Assembly: GCA_964412845.1 (NCBI GenBank)
Contig: CAYPQM010000002.1
Location: 1-64,000, forward strand
Length of the DNA: 64,000 bases
Direction of reading: 5' to 3'
Origin: JAWWPY01 sp964412845
GTDB lineage: Bacteria; Actinomycetota; Actinomycetes; Streptosporangiales; Streptosporangiaceae
Shown: positions 7,963 through 14,958 of the stretch, in pieces
Position numbering within the stretch: the stretch's first letter is position 1
Layout of the letters: every line of letters begins with the position of its first letter
Notes under the pieces: model-generated
What the model saw: only the letters and a program-made list of their open reading frames with translations
Told to the model about the DNA's origin: nothing
Databases searched by the model: none
Made by a program: the position numbers and the translations under genes

Positions 7963-7996
7963 CGGCGCCCATACCGGGTCCTCGGTATGGGCGCCG
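7963..7996 (+). terminator. Strong hairpin terminator
   Basis: A 14-bp perfect stem, CGGCGCCCATACCG and its complement, with a 6-nt loop lies 83 bp after the methyltransferase stop. No U-tract follows. Confidence 0.65.
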
Positions 7997-8062
7997 CGGC
8001 GTTTCCAGGAACGGCCTTTCCGCACGCGTGGACGGGGCGCGCCGCCGGGGTGCCGACCTGGC

Positions 8063-8371
8063 ATGATCACGTCCGTGTCTTCTGTCGAGTTCCCTGCCGA
8101 CCTGCTCGATCTCAAGATCGGGTTCCTTGACGTGGAAGCCGAGATCGCTGCGCACGCGGCGACGCTTCCCGCCGGCGCCGATATCATCGCCGGCCGGGCG
8201 AAGATCAGCGACGAGGACCGTGAGCGTTCGCGCGCGCTGCACGCCCGGGCTGCCGATCTGGCGAGCCGGATCAGCGGGCACCCGTTCTGGGCGGCCATGC
8301 AGGGTGCCGCGCGGGTGGACGCCATGACCGCGCTGACGCGGGCGGCCAGGGACGCTCGGGACGCGGCGTAG
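8063..8371 (+). CDS. Helical hypothetical protein
   Basis: The 102-residue, almost entirely helical protein has charged heptad-like segments (EDRERSRALHARAADLASRI). The longer open frame upstream has no credible start, so I chose ATG 8063; GTG 8075 is possible. No strong ribosome site is seen. Function is unknown. Confidence 0.55.
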   Translation: MITSVSSVEFPADLLDLKIGFLDVEAEIAAHAATLPAGADIIAGRAKISDEDRERSRALHARAADLASRISGHPFWAAMQGAARVDAMTALTRAARDARDAA

Positions 8372-8394
8372 CCCGGAGGCCGGGCCGGCTGTCG

Positions 8395-8658
8395 TCAGAT
8401 CTGGAGCGGGACGATGAGCGTGCCATCGTGGACGGCCCAGAGCATCGCCGACCAGCCGTCGTGCATGCCGTCGGAGGCGTGCTCGATGAGCAGGACCCAC
8501 CGGCCGTCCTGAAGCTGCGCCTGGACCTTGACGATGCCGATGAGCCAGCGGCCGCGGTGGCGGAAGCGCACCGGTCTCCAAGCCACCAGCCAGCGGCGGA
8601 CAGCCTCCCGATCCGGGGGTTTATCGAGAACGGCGACGTCGGACACGCACGCAACCAT
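8395..8658 (-). CDS. Hypothetical protein
   Basis: The 87-residue protein has beta-rich, Trp-rich content (REAVRRWLVAWRPVRFRHRGRW, WVLLIEHASDGMHDGWSAM). This suggests a small beta-barrel or SH3-like fold. ATG 8658 and GTG 8646 are both possible starts. Convergent with the 8063 gene. Not recognised. Confidence 0.5.
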   Translation of the reverse strand: MVACVSDVAVLDKPPDREAVRRWLVAWRPVRFRHRGRWLIGIVKVQAQLQDGRWVLLIEHASDGMHDGWSAMLWAVHDGTLIVPLQI

Positions 8659-8704
8659 AGTCGCACTAACGTTCGATTGCGAGGGCGGGGCGCGCCGCAC
8701 CCAG

Positions 8705-8941
8705 TCACTCGGCGACCCGGCCGTATCCCGGCGGTGCGCTCGCGGCGGGCCGGCGCAGCGCCGGCGCCCGGCGCCCGGCGGCGCGCGCCGCCAGCTGCCG
8801 CAGGAGGTCCGGCACGCCGCAGGAGCACGGCCCGTCGCGGTCGCCATCGATGAGCGCGCCAGGGCACAGGTCGTGGTGGATGGCGTCGGCGTCGGCGGCC
8901 GCGGCGCGCAAGGCGTCGGCGAGCGCCCCGGTTCGTTCCAT
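8705..8941 (-). CDS. Small hypothetical protein with CxC motif
   Basis: The 78-residue protein has an Ala-rich helix, then HHDLCPG and GPCSCG, then a basic helix. The Cys residues may bind metal. No convincing ribosome site is visible upstream of ATG 8941. Confidence 0.4.
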   Translation of the reverse strand: MERTGALADALRAAAADADAIHHDLCPGALIDGDRDGPCSCGVPDLLRQLAARAAGRRAPALRRPAASAPPGYGRVAE

Positions 8942-8994
8942 GTACCGGTTTTACCCGGCCCGGCCCACACCCGGAGGCTTCCCGGGAAAACAGG

Positions 8995-9020
8995 GCCGCC
9001 CCGGCCGGAGCCGGGGCGGC
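8995..9020 (-). terminator. Terminator of cassette gene 1
   Basis: An 11-bp perfect stem GCCGCCCCGGC/GCCGGGGCGGC with a 4-nt loop lies 7 bp after the stop codon of the gene at 9028. Confidence 0.75.
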
Positions 9021-9027
9021 GTGTGGG

Positions 9028-9429
9028 CTACTCGCGGTTCTCCTCGCCGCCGGGCGCGTCGCGCTCGGTGATGAAGTCCTCCTCCGCGCCCTCAGCCGCC
9101 CCAAGGGCGAACTGCAAGGCGATGTCGGCGGTGGTGAACCGGCCGTCGTGCGGTCCGGCGCCGAACTTCAGGACCTGGTCGAAGGCGATGATCCACAGGT
9201 GGATCGCCACCATGACGGCCTCGGCGGTTTCCTCGCCGATCGGCGAGATCTCCACCAGTTCCAGCGCGTCGTACAGCGGGGCGATGGTCACCGCCGGAGA
9301 CTCCCCGCTGATGATGGGGGAGATCCGGATCGGGAGAGGGAACTGCTGGAGCAGTCCCACGATCATCGCGTAGATGACGGCGAGCTTGGTGAGCAGCTCT
9401 TGGAACTGCTCTTCCTCAGGAGCGTCCAC
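9028..9429 (-). CDS. Cassette gene 1, hydrophobic helical protein
   Basis: The 133-residue protein (GTG start, AGGCAGGAA upstream) has an acidic N-terminus and long hydrophobic helices (LAVIYAMIVGLLQQFPLPI, AEAVMVAIHLWIIAFDQVL). It belongs to a set of three similarly sized genes (9028, 9704, 10696). Each is preceded by an almost identical 84-bp promoter module and followed by its own hairpin. Sequence similarity between the three proteins is weak but their size, acidic start and helical pattern agree. I do not recognise the family. Confidence 0.65.
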   Translation of the reverse strand: MDAPEEEQFQELLTKLAVIYAMIVGLLQQFPLPIRISPIISGESPAVTIAPLYDALELVEISPIGEETAEAVMVAIHLWIIAFDQVLKFGAGPHDGRFTTADIALQFALGAAEGAEEDFITERDAPGGEENRE

Positions 9430-9448
9430 GTTCCTGCCTTTCAGTGTG

Positions 9449-9532
9449 GTGTTGTCAATCTGCTGCCGTTCGGGTTCTCAACCCCTCTCGACACTTCTAA
9501 CTATACAACATAGACTCCTAGCTATGCAACAC
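9449..9532 (-). promoter_or_regulatory. Triplicated promoter module, copy 1
   Basis: On the minus strand TTGCAT and TATAGT stand 18 bp apart, a sigma-70-like promoter. A leader follows with the small palindrome GGGTTGAGAACCC and a conserved AGATTGACAACAC. About 90 percent of the module is identical to the copies at 10106 and 11089. The two direct repeats GTTGCATAGCTAG and GTTGTATAGTTAG could be operator sites. Confidence 0.75.
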
Positions 9533-9666
9533 TCGGGCTGGTGTTCATCCGATCGAATGGACTATCGTGGGCCGGGACGTCCCGCGAGAGTGTGGCGTCA
9601 ATCTGCTGGGCCGATGGGGTTCTCAGAACGGCAAACCCCCGTCGGCCCCAAGACTTTGAAACGCAG

Positions 9667-9694
9667 AAGGGCCCCGGCTTCCGCCGGGGCCCTT
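9667..9694 (-). terminator. Terminator of cassette gene 2
   Basis: An 11-bp perfect stem AAGGGCCCCGG/CCGGGGCCCTT with a 6-nt loop lies 9 bp past the stop of the gene at 9704. A weak T-run (CTTCTGC) follows on the minus strand. Confidence 0.8.
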
Positions 9695-9703
9695 CCTGCT
9701 GGA

Positions 9704-10090
9704 CTAGCCCTGAACCTCCCCATCCCCGCCGTCTGCGACGAGACCGAGCCCTGCGATGCGCAGCGCCTTGCCCGCTTCGAGCAGCAGGAGCCTGGTGTTC
9801 ATCTCGGCCCAGTCACCGCCGCGAGCGGCGAACCAGGCCATTGCGAACATCGCGCCCATCGTGCGCTGGAGCGCCTTGCGCATCATCATGGCCACGCTCG
9901 GCGCCAGACCCGGCATCACGCCGATGAGCTCGGCCGCGTGCATCAGCGTTTCGGCCGATGCCTCCAGGTTGTCGGCGAGTTCGAACCCGACGGGGATCGG
10001 CAGCGCCGCCATGAAGTCCCTCAGGAAGAGCGCCTGTTCGGCGAACTCCAGCTTGAGGACCTGGAGACGTGCCTCGTGGTCTTCGGACAT
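9704..10090 (-). CDS. Cassette gene 2, hydrophobic helical protein
   Basis: The 128-residue protein begins MSED, as cassette gene 3 does, after GGGAGGACAGC. The helices are hydrophobic and Met-rich (VAMMMRKALQRTMGAMFAMAWFAA). The segment FMAALPIPV recalls QQFPLPI of cassette gene 1. Even the 5' leader between promoter module and ATG is conserved with gene 3, which points to recent duplication of the control region while the coding part diverged. Function is unknown. Confidence 0.65.
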   Translation of the reverse strand: MSEDHEARLQVLKLEFAEQALFLRDFMAALPIPVGFELADNLEASAETLMHAAELIGVMPGLAPSVAMMMRKALQRTMGAMFAMAWFAARGGDWAEMNTRLLLLEAGKALRIAGLGLVADGGDGEVQG

Positions 10091-10105
10091 GCTGTCCTCC
10101 CTGTT

Positions 10106-10189
10106 GTGTTGTCAATCTGCTGTCGTTCGGGTTCTCAACCCCTCCCGACACTTCTAACTATACAACAGGGAACCCTAGCTATGCAACAG
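10106..10189 (-). promoter_or_regulatory. Triplicated promoter module, copy 2
   Basis: Same architecture as copy 1: TTGCAT, 18-bp spacer, TATAGT, palindromic leader and GATTGACAACAC. Differences are confined mainly to the spacer between the two conserved hexamers. Confidence 0.75.
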
Positions 10190-10205
10190 TCGTCAGGGTG
10201 AACCC

Positions 10206-10604
10206 TCAGTCGGCGGCCGGCCTGCGCCGCGGCCGCCGACTCTCCAGGTAGTCCGCGACCGCGTTCGCCCGGTACTGCATCACGCCGTCCTTCTCCACAC
10301 CCTCCCCGAACAGGCCGCGGTGCGCGTGCCCGGCCATCGTCGACCGCGGCTGCCCGATGATCTCCCCCACCTCCCGAGGCGTCACCAGCCGCGTCCCCAG
10401 CTTGCGCAGCCGGCTGACCGCGGCCAGGTTGCGTCGTGCAGCCAGCACGGCCTCCACTGCGGCCGCCTCGTAGGTGTCGTAGAGCCCGCGCTTGTCCCCC
10501 TTGGGCGGCCAGTCCTGCTGGCCAACCCACAGGTCCACCGTCTTGATCGAGACGCCGTACTTCGCGGCGATCTCCTTCTTCGTGAGCCACTTCGTGTCGT
10601 TCAT
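10206..10604 (-). CDS. Helix-turn-helix DNA-binding protein
   Basis: The 132-residue protein has two HTH-like segments: TKKEIAAKYGVSIKTVDLWV (about 8-27, excisionase/MerR-like) and TPREVGEIIGQPRSTMAGHA (about 75-94). Its C-terminus is basic and Arg-rich. AAGAGGAGA precedes the ATG at 10604. It lies inside the three-cassette array, so it is the best local candidate for the factor that reads the repeated promoter modules; this is inference. Confidence 0.75.
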   Translation of the reverse strand: MNDTKWLTKKEIAAKYGVSIKTVDLWVGQQDWPPKGDKRGLYDTYEAAAVEAVLAARRNLAAVSRLRKLGTRLVTPREVGEIIGQPRSTMAGHAHRGLFGEGVEKDGVMQYRANAVADYLESRRPRRRPAAD

Positions 10605-10658
10605 GGTCGCGTTCTCCTCTTCCGGCGGCCAGGGAGGACCGTCCAGTCCGAAGCTCGG

Positions 10659-10689
10659 GGCCGCCCCGGTTGAGAAGACCGGGGCGGCC
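10659..10689 (-). terminator. Terminator of cassette gene 3
   Basis: A 12-bp perfect stem GGCCGCCCCGGT/ACCGGGGCGGCC with a 7-nt loop lies 6 bp after the stop of the 10696 gene. Confidence 0.75.
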
Positions 10690-10695
10690 GTCAGG

Positions 10696-11073
10696 CTACT
10701 TAGCGCCCGGGGGCAGCTGGCCGCCGAGGGCGACCAGACACCTTCCGGCGAGTTCGAAGCTGACCACTGCGTGGAACCGCGACTGGCGCAGGATCTTCGG
10801 CATGCCGTGGTAGCTGCGCGCGTGAGCCAGGATCGCCGCAGTGATCCAGTTCTCGACCGCGTACAGCGCCAGGTTCTCCGCCTCGTTGAGGCCGCCGCGC
10901 TCCATGAGCACGTCGGCCGCGTGTCGCATGTTCTCGACCGCGACGGAGAGGTTCCCTTCGGCGGCGACGTTGATCGGCGGTCGCAGGATTCCGAGGAGTG
11001 CTGCGAGCACCGTCGTCTGTTCCGCCAGGTAACGCACCAGATCGGCGCGCTGGGCCTGGATGTCTTCGGACAT
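10696..11073 (-). CDS. Cassette gene 3, helical protein
   Basis: The 125-residue protein starts MSED after GGGAGGACACG. The sequence is helical throughout (QRADLVRYLAEQTTVLAALL, EAENLALYAVENWITAAILA). A segment LRPPINVAAE corresponds in position to the Pro-Ile motif of the other two cassette proteins. Same regulatory module and individual terminator. No known domain recognised. Confidence 0.65.
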   Translation of the reverse strand: MSEDIQAQRADLVRYLAEQTTVLAALLGILRPPINVAAEGNLSVAVENMRHAADVLMERGGLNEAENLALYAVENWITAAILAHARSYHGMPKILRQSRFHAVVSFELAGRCLVALGGQLPPGAK

Positions 11074-11088
11074 CGTGTCCTCCCTGTT

Positions 11089-11173
11089 GTGTTGTCAATC
11101 TGCTTGCCGTTCGGGTTCTCAACCCCTCCCGACACCTCTAACTATACAACACAAACTTCTAGCTATGCAACAC
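11089..11173 (-). promoter_or_regulatory. Triplicated promoter module, copy 3
   Basis: Same TTGCAT/TATAGT arrangement and leader palindrome as the other two copies. It directly abuts the stop codon of the gene at 11174. Confidence 0.75.
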
Positions 11174-11536
11174 CTATTGCGGGTCAAGTTCCCCACGCTC
11201 GGACAGCCTGAAGGACACCAGCTCCCCATCGGCGACCACAGCCAGGAACCGCATGCCCGGCAGCGCCTCCGCGTCAACCCCGAGCTGCTCGGCGACCAAC
11301 TCCGCCGGGAACCAGTGCTTGTTCCCGCTCGGCGGGATCAGCAGCGCGCGCGCCTCAGAACCGCGGCCGATCGTCAGCGACACGCGTACCGGCACGGGCT
11401 CGTTGGCGACGGCTGCCATCCCCCGCGCCTCATCACGGCCCTGCGCTGCGTCGGGACCGGCGCCGGCAAGCATGATTTCGACGCGTGCCAGGACACCCTC
11501 AGTCGCCTCGCTCCCCACGCTCGCGGCCCGCGGCAT
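11174..11536 (-). CDS. Putative partner of Phd-like antitoxin
   Basis: The 120-residue protein starts 1 bp after the antitoxin-like gene (TGA-G-ATG), so the two form an operon. The C-terminal half contains PPSGNKHWFPAELVAEQLGV and ends acidic. It does not resemble Doc, YoeB, RelE or PIN toxins. It may be a new toxin type, or the gene may simply be downstream of a regulator. Confidence 0.55.
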   Translation of the reverse strand: MPRAASVGSEATEGVLARVEIMLAGAGPDAAQGRDEARGMAAVANEPVPVRVSLTIGRGSEARALLIPPSGNKHWFPAELVAEQLGVDAEALPGMRFLAVVADGELVSFRLSERGELDPQ

Positions 11537-11537
11537 C

Positions 11538-11753
11538 TCAGGCACGATCGGCCCCCGCCAGAACCGCGAGCACTGCATCCGGGCCGCCGGCGCGCTGAAT
11601 GGCCTCGCCCAGCTCGGCAGGGACGAGGGCAACCTGGCGCTTTCCGCGGCTGGTCAGGAAGTACGTGCGGCGTAGCAGCTTCACCGCGTTCATCAGTTCG
11701 CTGAGGTTCGCACGGGCTTCGACAATCGGCTGGTCTTCGGAGTTCATGTCCAT
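11538..11753 (-). CDS. Phd/YefM-like antitoxin
   Basis: The 71-residue protein has the Phd/YefM pattern: VEARANLSELMNAVKL (about 11-26), TYFLTSRGKRQVALVPAEL (about 31-49), then a flexible Ala-rich tail. Such proteins bind DNA as dimers and neutralise a downstream toxin. Direct repeats at 11774 and 11791 just upstream fit an autoregulatory operator. ATG 11753 and 11747 are both possible. Confidence 0.7.
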   Translation of the reverse strand: MDMNSEDQPIVEARANLSELMNAVKLLRRTYFLTSRGKRQVALVPAELGEAIQRAGGPDAVLAVLAGADRA

Positions 11754-11773
11754 GGCGGCGATTCTAGCAATCC

Positions 11774-11803
11774 GGCTTGATGTACAGGAAGGCTTCATGT
11801 ACA
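11774..11803. promoter_or_regulatory. Direct-repeat operator, divergent promoter
   Basis: Two 13-bp repeats, GGCTTGATGTACA and GGCTTCATGTACA, 17 bp apart start to start, lie between the antitoxin gene and the divergent gene at 11846. Each contains the palindrome TGTACA. Confidence 0.6.
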
Positions 11804-11845
11804 TTAAGACTCGTAAGGCCGAGCCGTACAAGCCGAGGAGCCACG

Positions 11846-12067
11846 ATGACCACCACCGCCCGCCAGACCACCGCCCGCCTCGCCGGCGCCACTGTTCTCC
11901 TGGCCGCCCTGGTCATCGCTGCCCTCATCGAGCAGTACGACGAGTGCGACCTCTGCCCCCGCCGCGTCACCGAGCGCTTCACCCGCATCGACAACCGCGA
12001 CGGCGCCGAGGTCGACGTCTGCGAGCACTGCGCCGACCACGGCGACGTCTCCCACATCGCCGGCTGA
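11846..12067 (+). CDS. Small membrane protein with zinc-ribbon-like tail
   Basis: The 73-residue protein has one N-terminal hydrophobic helix (LAGATVLLAALVIAALI) and a CDLCPRR...CEHCADH pair of CxxC motifs likely to bind zinc. GAGGAG lies upstream of the ATG. It opens a rightward group of small zinc-motif proteins. Function unknown. Confidence 0.65.
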   Translation: MTTTARQTTARLAGATVLLAALVIAALIEQYDECDLCPRRVTERFTRIDNRDGAEVDVCEHCADHGDVSHIAG

Positions 12068-12100
12068 CCACCCACCGCCACGACTCCGAAGGGCTCCACG

Positions 12101-12967
12101 ATGACCACCACCCGGCGCGCGTTCCAGGTCGTCGGCACCACCGACGACGTCACCACCTGCGGCTTGTGTGGTCGCGACGAGCTGCGCGGCACGATCGTGC
12201 TGGCCGTCCTCGACGCCGACGGCAACGACACCGGCGAGCGCAACTACTACGGCTCGACCTGCGGCGCCAAGGCCGCCGGCTGGACCGTCGCCGAGATCAA
12301 CCACCGCGTCCAGGCCGCCCACAAGGCCAAGCTCGACGCGGCCGAGCAGGACGCCGCCGCCTACTCCGCCCGCCGCTTCGAGGCCCTGGTCACCTGGGCC
12401 GGCCAGACCCTCGGCATCACCGACCGCAAGGCGCTGCGCGACTTCGCCATCTTCAAGCAGTTCTGCGAGTCCGACGCCTACACCGTTTTCCAGGCCGCCG
12501 AGAACCGCACCCCGGCCACGCCGGCATCGGGCCCGGTCGTCGACGAGCAGCCCCGCGCGATGCGCCAGCCGACCGACCGCCCCCGCAAGGGCGCCAACCG
12601 CCCGGCCCGCACCGGCCGCGCTGCCCGGGCCCGCGTCGGCCACCACATGTCGATCGGCCGCCGCCACGCCGTCCTCGACGCGCTCGTGGCCCGCGTCAAC
12701 GCCGGGAAGCTGACCGCCGCTCAGTACCTCGCCGACGTCCTCGGCGCCGACGGCGCGTTCATCGGCTCCTACGCCGGCCCGTTCGGCAAGGCGATCGCGA
12801 CGGCCTGGCGCGCCGTGCGCGGCACCGACCCGCAGCGCACGGGCCTGGCACTTGTCGGCCGGCGCCTGGTGTCCGTCTTCGCCTACAGCGCCGACGAGCT
12901 CCCCATCCTGCAGGCCGCCGCCGAGGCCTACCCGCGCACCGCCGCGCTCCTGACCGCACGCCCGTGA
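12101..12967 (+). CDS. Zinc-finger hypothetical protein
   Basis: The 288-residue protein begins with CGLCGRDELRGTIVLAV and a later YYGSTCGAKAAGW (about 20-62). This CxxC plus GSxC signature recurs in actinophage and plasmid proteins of unknown function. A helical middle, a Lys/Arg/Pro-rich linker (about 160-180) and a second helical domain (about 185-288) follow. AAGG upstream of the ATG serves as a ribosome site. Confidence 0.6.
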   Translation: MTTTRRAFQVVGTTDDVTTCGLCGRDELRGTIVLAVLDADGNDTGERNYYGSTCGAKAAGWTVAEINHRVQAAHKAKLDAAEQDAAAYSARRFEALVTWAGQTLGITDRKALRDFAIFKQFCESDAYTVFQAAENRTPATPASGPVVDEQPRAMRQPTDRPRKGANRPARTGRAARARVGHHMSIGRRHAVLDALVARVNAGKLTAAQYLADVLGADGAFIGSYAGPFGKAIATAWRAVRGTDPQRTGLALVGRRLVSVFAYSADELPILQAAAEAYPRTAALLTARP

Positions 12968-12996
12968 CCGCCAACCCGACCAGCAAGGAGAACACC

Positions 12997-13437
12997 ATGC
13001 CCGAGGAGACCACCGACATCGAGCCCGGGGACCGCGTGACCCTGTTCATCAGCGAGTACCCCGACATGGTGTCCGGGACGGTCCTGCGCGTCTACCTCGA
13101 CGCGATCGGCAGCCTGGTCGCCGACGTCGAGCTGTGCTCCGGGGACGTCTGGCCGCAGTGCGTGCGGTTCCTGATGAAGGACACGGCGCACCCCCCATAC
13201 AAGGAGCGGCTGCTCCAGCGCTGGCGCGACGCGGACGAGGCCCTGCGGGCGCACCCGGGCGACCACCCGGTGTGCGCGTTCCCCGGCCAGCGCTGGGGCT
13301 GCCCGGACTGGCAGCGCCTCAGCACGGTCATGGACGACATCGAGTCCCGGATGCTCGACGCCGGCATGCCGTCGCCGAGCTCCGAGGTCTACGCCGGCGC
13401 CGGGGGCGCCGAGTTGTATCTCGCCGACCTGGCCTGA
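12997..13437 (+). CDS. Hypothetical protein
   Basis: The 146-residue acidic protein starts at an ATG with AAGGAG upstream. An initial beta-rich half (GDRVTLFISEYPDMVSGTVLRVYL) is reminiscent of a KOW/SH3-like barrel. A helical half with one Cys-Trp-rich segment (FPGQRWGCPDW) follows. Not recognised. Its downstream gap carries the first copy of a repeated hairpin. Confidence 0.6.
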   Translation: MPEETTDIEPGDRVTLFISEYPDMVSGTVLRVYLDAIGSLVADVELCSGDVWPQCVRFLMKDTAHPPYKERLLQRWRDADEALRAHPGDHPVCAFPGQRWGCPDWQRLSTVMDDIESRMLDAGMPSPSSEVYAGAGGAELYLADLA

Positions 13438-13489
13438 CCGCGCACGGCGCTCCCCGGAATCGGGGCCGGGAAGCGCCGCGCACGACCAG
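13438..13489 (+). repeat. Repeated intergenic hairpin, copy A
   Basis: The element contains outer arms GGCGCT/AGCGCC and an inner CCCCGG/CGGGG stem, and ends CACGACCAG. It is nearly identical to the copy at 13817. Both sit between stop and ribosome site of successive rightward genes. Confidence 0.7.
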
Positions 13490-13513
13490 CCCGCCGGACC
13501 GAGGAGAGAGACC

Positions 13514-13807
13514 ATGACCATCACGACCACCGCCCGAGACAAGCTGTTCGCCTTCTACGCCGCCCACCCGGACGTCGAGAACGCCGACGGCGACCAGTTC
13601 CTGGCGCTGCCCGACACCCTCACCGCCGAGCTGGACTCCCTGCTGTTCGAGGCCGCGATGGAGAAGGCCATCAACGAGCACGTGGCCCAGTGCGTGCCGT
13701 GCCGGGAGCTCGGCCTCTGCGTCACCTTCCTGGCCGAGGGCACCATCCGCTGCCACTACGACAGCGAGGACGGATGGGACGGGCGCCGGTACGACAACCA
13801 GGCCTGA
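13514..13807 (+). CDS. Hypothetical protein with Cys motif
   Basis: The 97-residue, mostly helical acidic protein has a CVPCRELGLC segment (about 60-69), a possible metal site. It is preceded by GAGGAGAGAG and flanked on both sides by copies of the repeated hairpin. Function unknown. Confidence 0.6.
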   Translation: MTITTTARDKLFAFYAAHPDVENADGDQFLALPDTLTAELDSLLFEAAMEKAINEHVAQCVPCRELGLCVTFLAEGTIRCHYDSEDGWDGRRYDNQA

Positions 13808-13816
13808 CGGTACTGG

Positions 13817-13868
13817 CCGCGCACGGCGCTCCCCGGGTTCGGGGCCGGGAAGCGCCGCGTACGACCAG
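13817..13868 (+). repeat. Repeated intergenic hairpin, copy B
   Basis: Same element as copy A with five or so changes, mostly in the apical loop; the stems are preserved. Confidence 0.7.
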
Positions 13869-13905
13869 TCCCTGCGCTTTCCACCCACGACGAGGAGCCC
13901 ACACT

Positions 13906-14415
13906 GTGACCACCACGCCCACCATCCAGGCGCCGACCTTCCGGCTGACCGCCGACACCCGCCAGGTTCCCGCCGTCGGCGCCTACGCGGCCGGCTACGC
14001 CGTCACCCACGGTCGCGACGCGCTCGGACGCTTCGCGAGCAACATCAACCAGGTGCGGGTCCGGGTCACCCGGCGCGGCCACTGGTACCGCACCGACGAC
14101 GTCAACGACGGCCTGAACAACGACACCGTCTGCCGGGGCTGCGGCCACCACGGCCACTTCCCCTACATTCTCGACTACGAGGCCTGCTCCAGCCCTGCCA
14201 CCGCCGCCGGCGTCGCCGCCGCCCTGTCCGGCCCGGCGCGCGCCTTCCAGGCCGGCGACGAGGTGCACGGCTACCTGGTCGCCCTCCGCGGCCACTTCAC
14301 GGCGACCGTGAAGCGCTTGTACATGAAGGACAACGCCGAGGTCGCCGACGTCGAGACGCGCGACGGCACCGCCGCCACGTGCCTGACGCCGAAGGACCTG
14401 CGCCGAGCGCACTGA
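13906..14415 (+). CDS. Hypothetical protein with CxxC motif
   Basis: The 169-residue protein has a GTG start after CGAGGAGCC. A central CRGCGHHGHF motif (about 77-86), with a Cys further on, may form a zinc ribbon. The C-terminal third is beta-rich (HGYLVALRGHFTATVKRLYM). It is the last member of the small zinc-motif group. Not recognised. Confidence 0.6.
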   Translation: MTTTPTIQAPTFRLTADTRQVPAVGAYAAGYAVTHGRDALGRFASNINQVRVRVTRRGHWYRTDDVNDGLNNDTVCRGCGHHGHFPYILDYEACSSPATAAGVAAALSGPARAFQAGDEVHGYLVALRGHFTATVKRLYMKDNAEVADVETRDGTAATCLTPKDLRRAH

Positions 14416-14958
14416 ATCGCCCCGCCGGCTGTACTGTCACAGGGCGGGGCCGGGCACTGCCGGAGAACGCTGGGCGTCGAAGACGCTGAGTCGGAGGCTG
14501 ACCGGGTGGCCACGGCGCGCTGTGCCGGGGCCAGGACGCGCCGATGCCGGGCGACGGAGACGAACTCGCGCCGGACCGGCCCCGCCTGAACCCCAACGTG
14601 CGTCCTCATCGCACGGCGCCCAGGTGTCCGATGGCCCTCGAAGACCTCTGGCGATCCGGATCCTGCTGACAACCTCCGGCCCGTCATGCTTCGTGCCGTC
14701 GCGGCCCGAATCTCAGCCGTACGTGTATCCGGCGGACCCTCTTCACCTGATGGTGTGACCTGCGGGAATCCGATTCTCGAGTGCCGTTTTTAACCAGTAT
14801 CGTGTCCTTGGGTGTTTCCTCGGCCGTCCGGCACATCAGGCCGGACGGCCTCCCCTTTCCCGGTCGCAGCGCTGCCGGATCCTTGCCCTGGACTGCCCGC
14901 GTCTCGGACAGAGACGATGAATTCGCACCTCCGCCCCCACGCGAACGGAGCGCTCACC
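14416..14958. other. 543-bp stretch without a convincing gene
   Basis: It begins with a GC-rich hairpin (CCCCGCC/GGCGGGG, about 14420-14447), which may end the preceding transcript. It also contains a strong hairpin at 14822. Open frames inside it have no ribosome site and an unconvincing composition. Confidence 0.5.
14822..14850 (+). terminator. Hairpin with pyrimidine tail
   Basis: A 10-bp perfect stem GGCCGTCCGG/CCGGACGGCC with a 9-nt loop is followed by TCCCCTTTCC. It lies about 110 bp upstream of the DUF6292-like gene, so it is either a terminator or an attenuator in its leader. Confidence 0.6.

Noticed and set aside
11599..13437. A 612-residue open frame covering several genes
   Set aside because: Only its last 146 residues (from ATG 12997, with a good ribosome site) look like a protein. 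The rest is Arg/Pro/His-rich and overlaps better genes in other frames.
14522..14758. A 78-residue plus-strand open frame
   Set aside because: It has no ribosome site, an Arg/Pro/Ser-rich composition and no coupling to neighbours.
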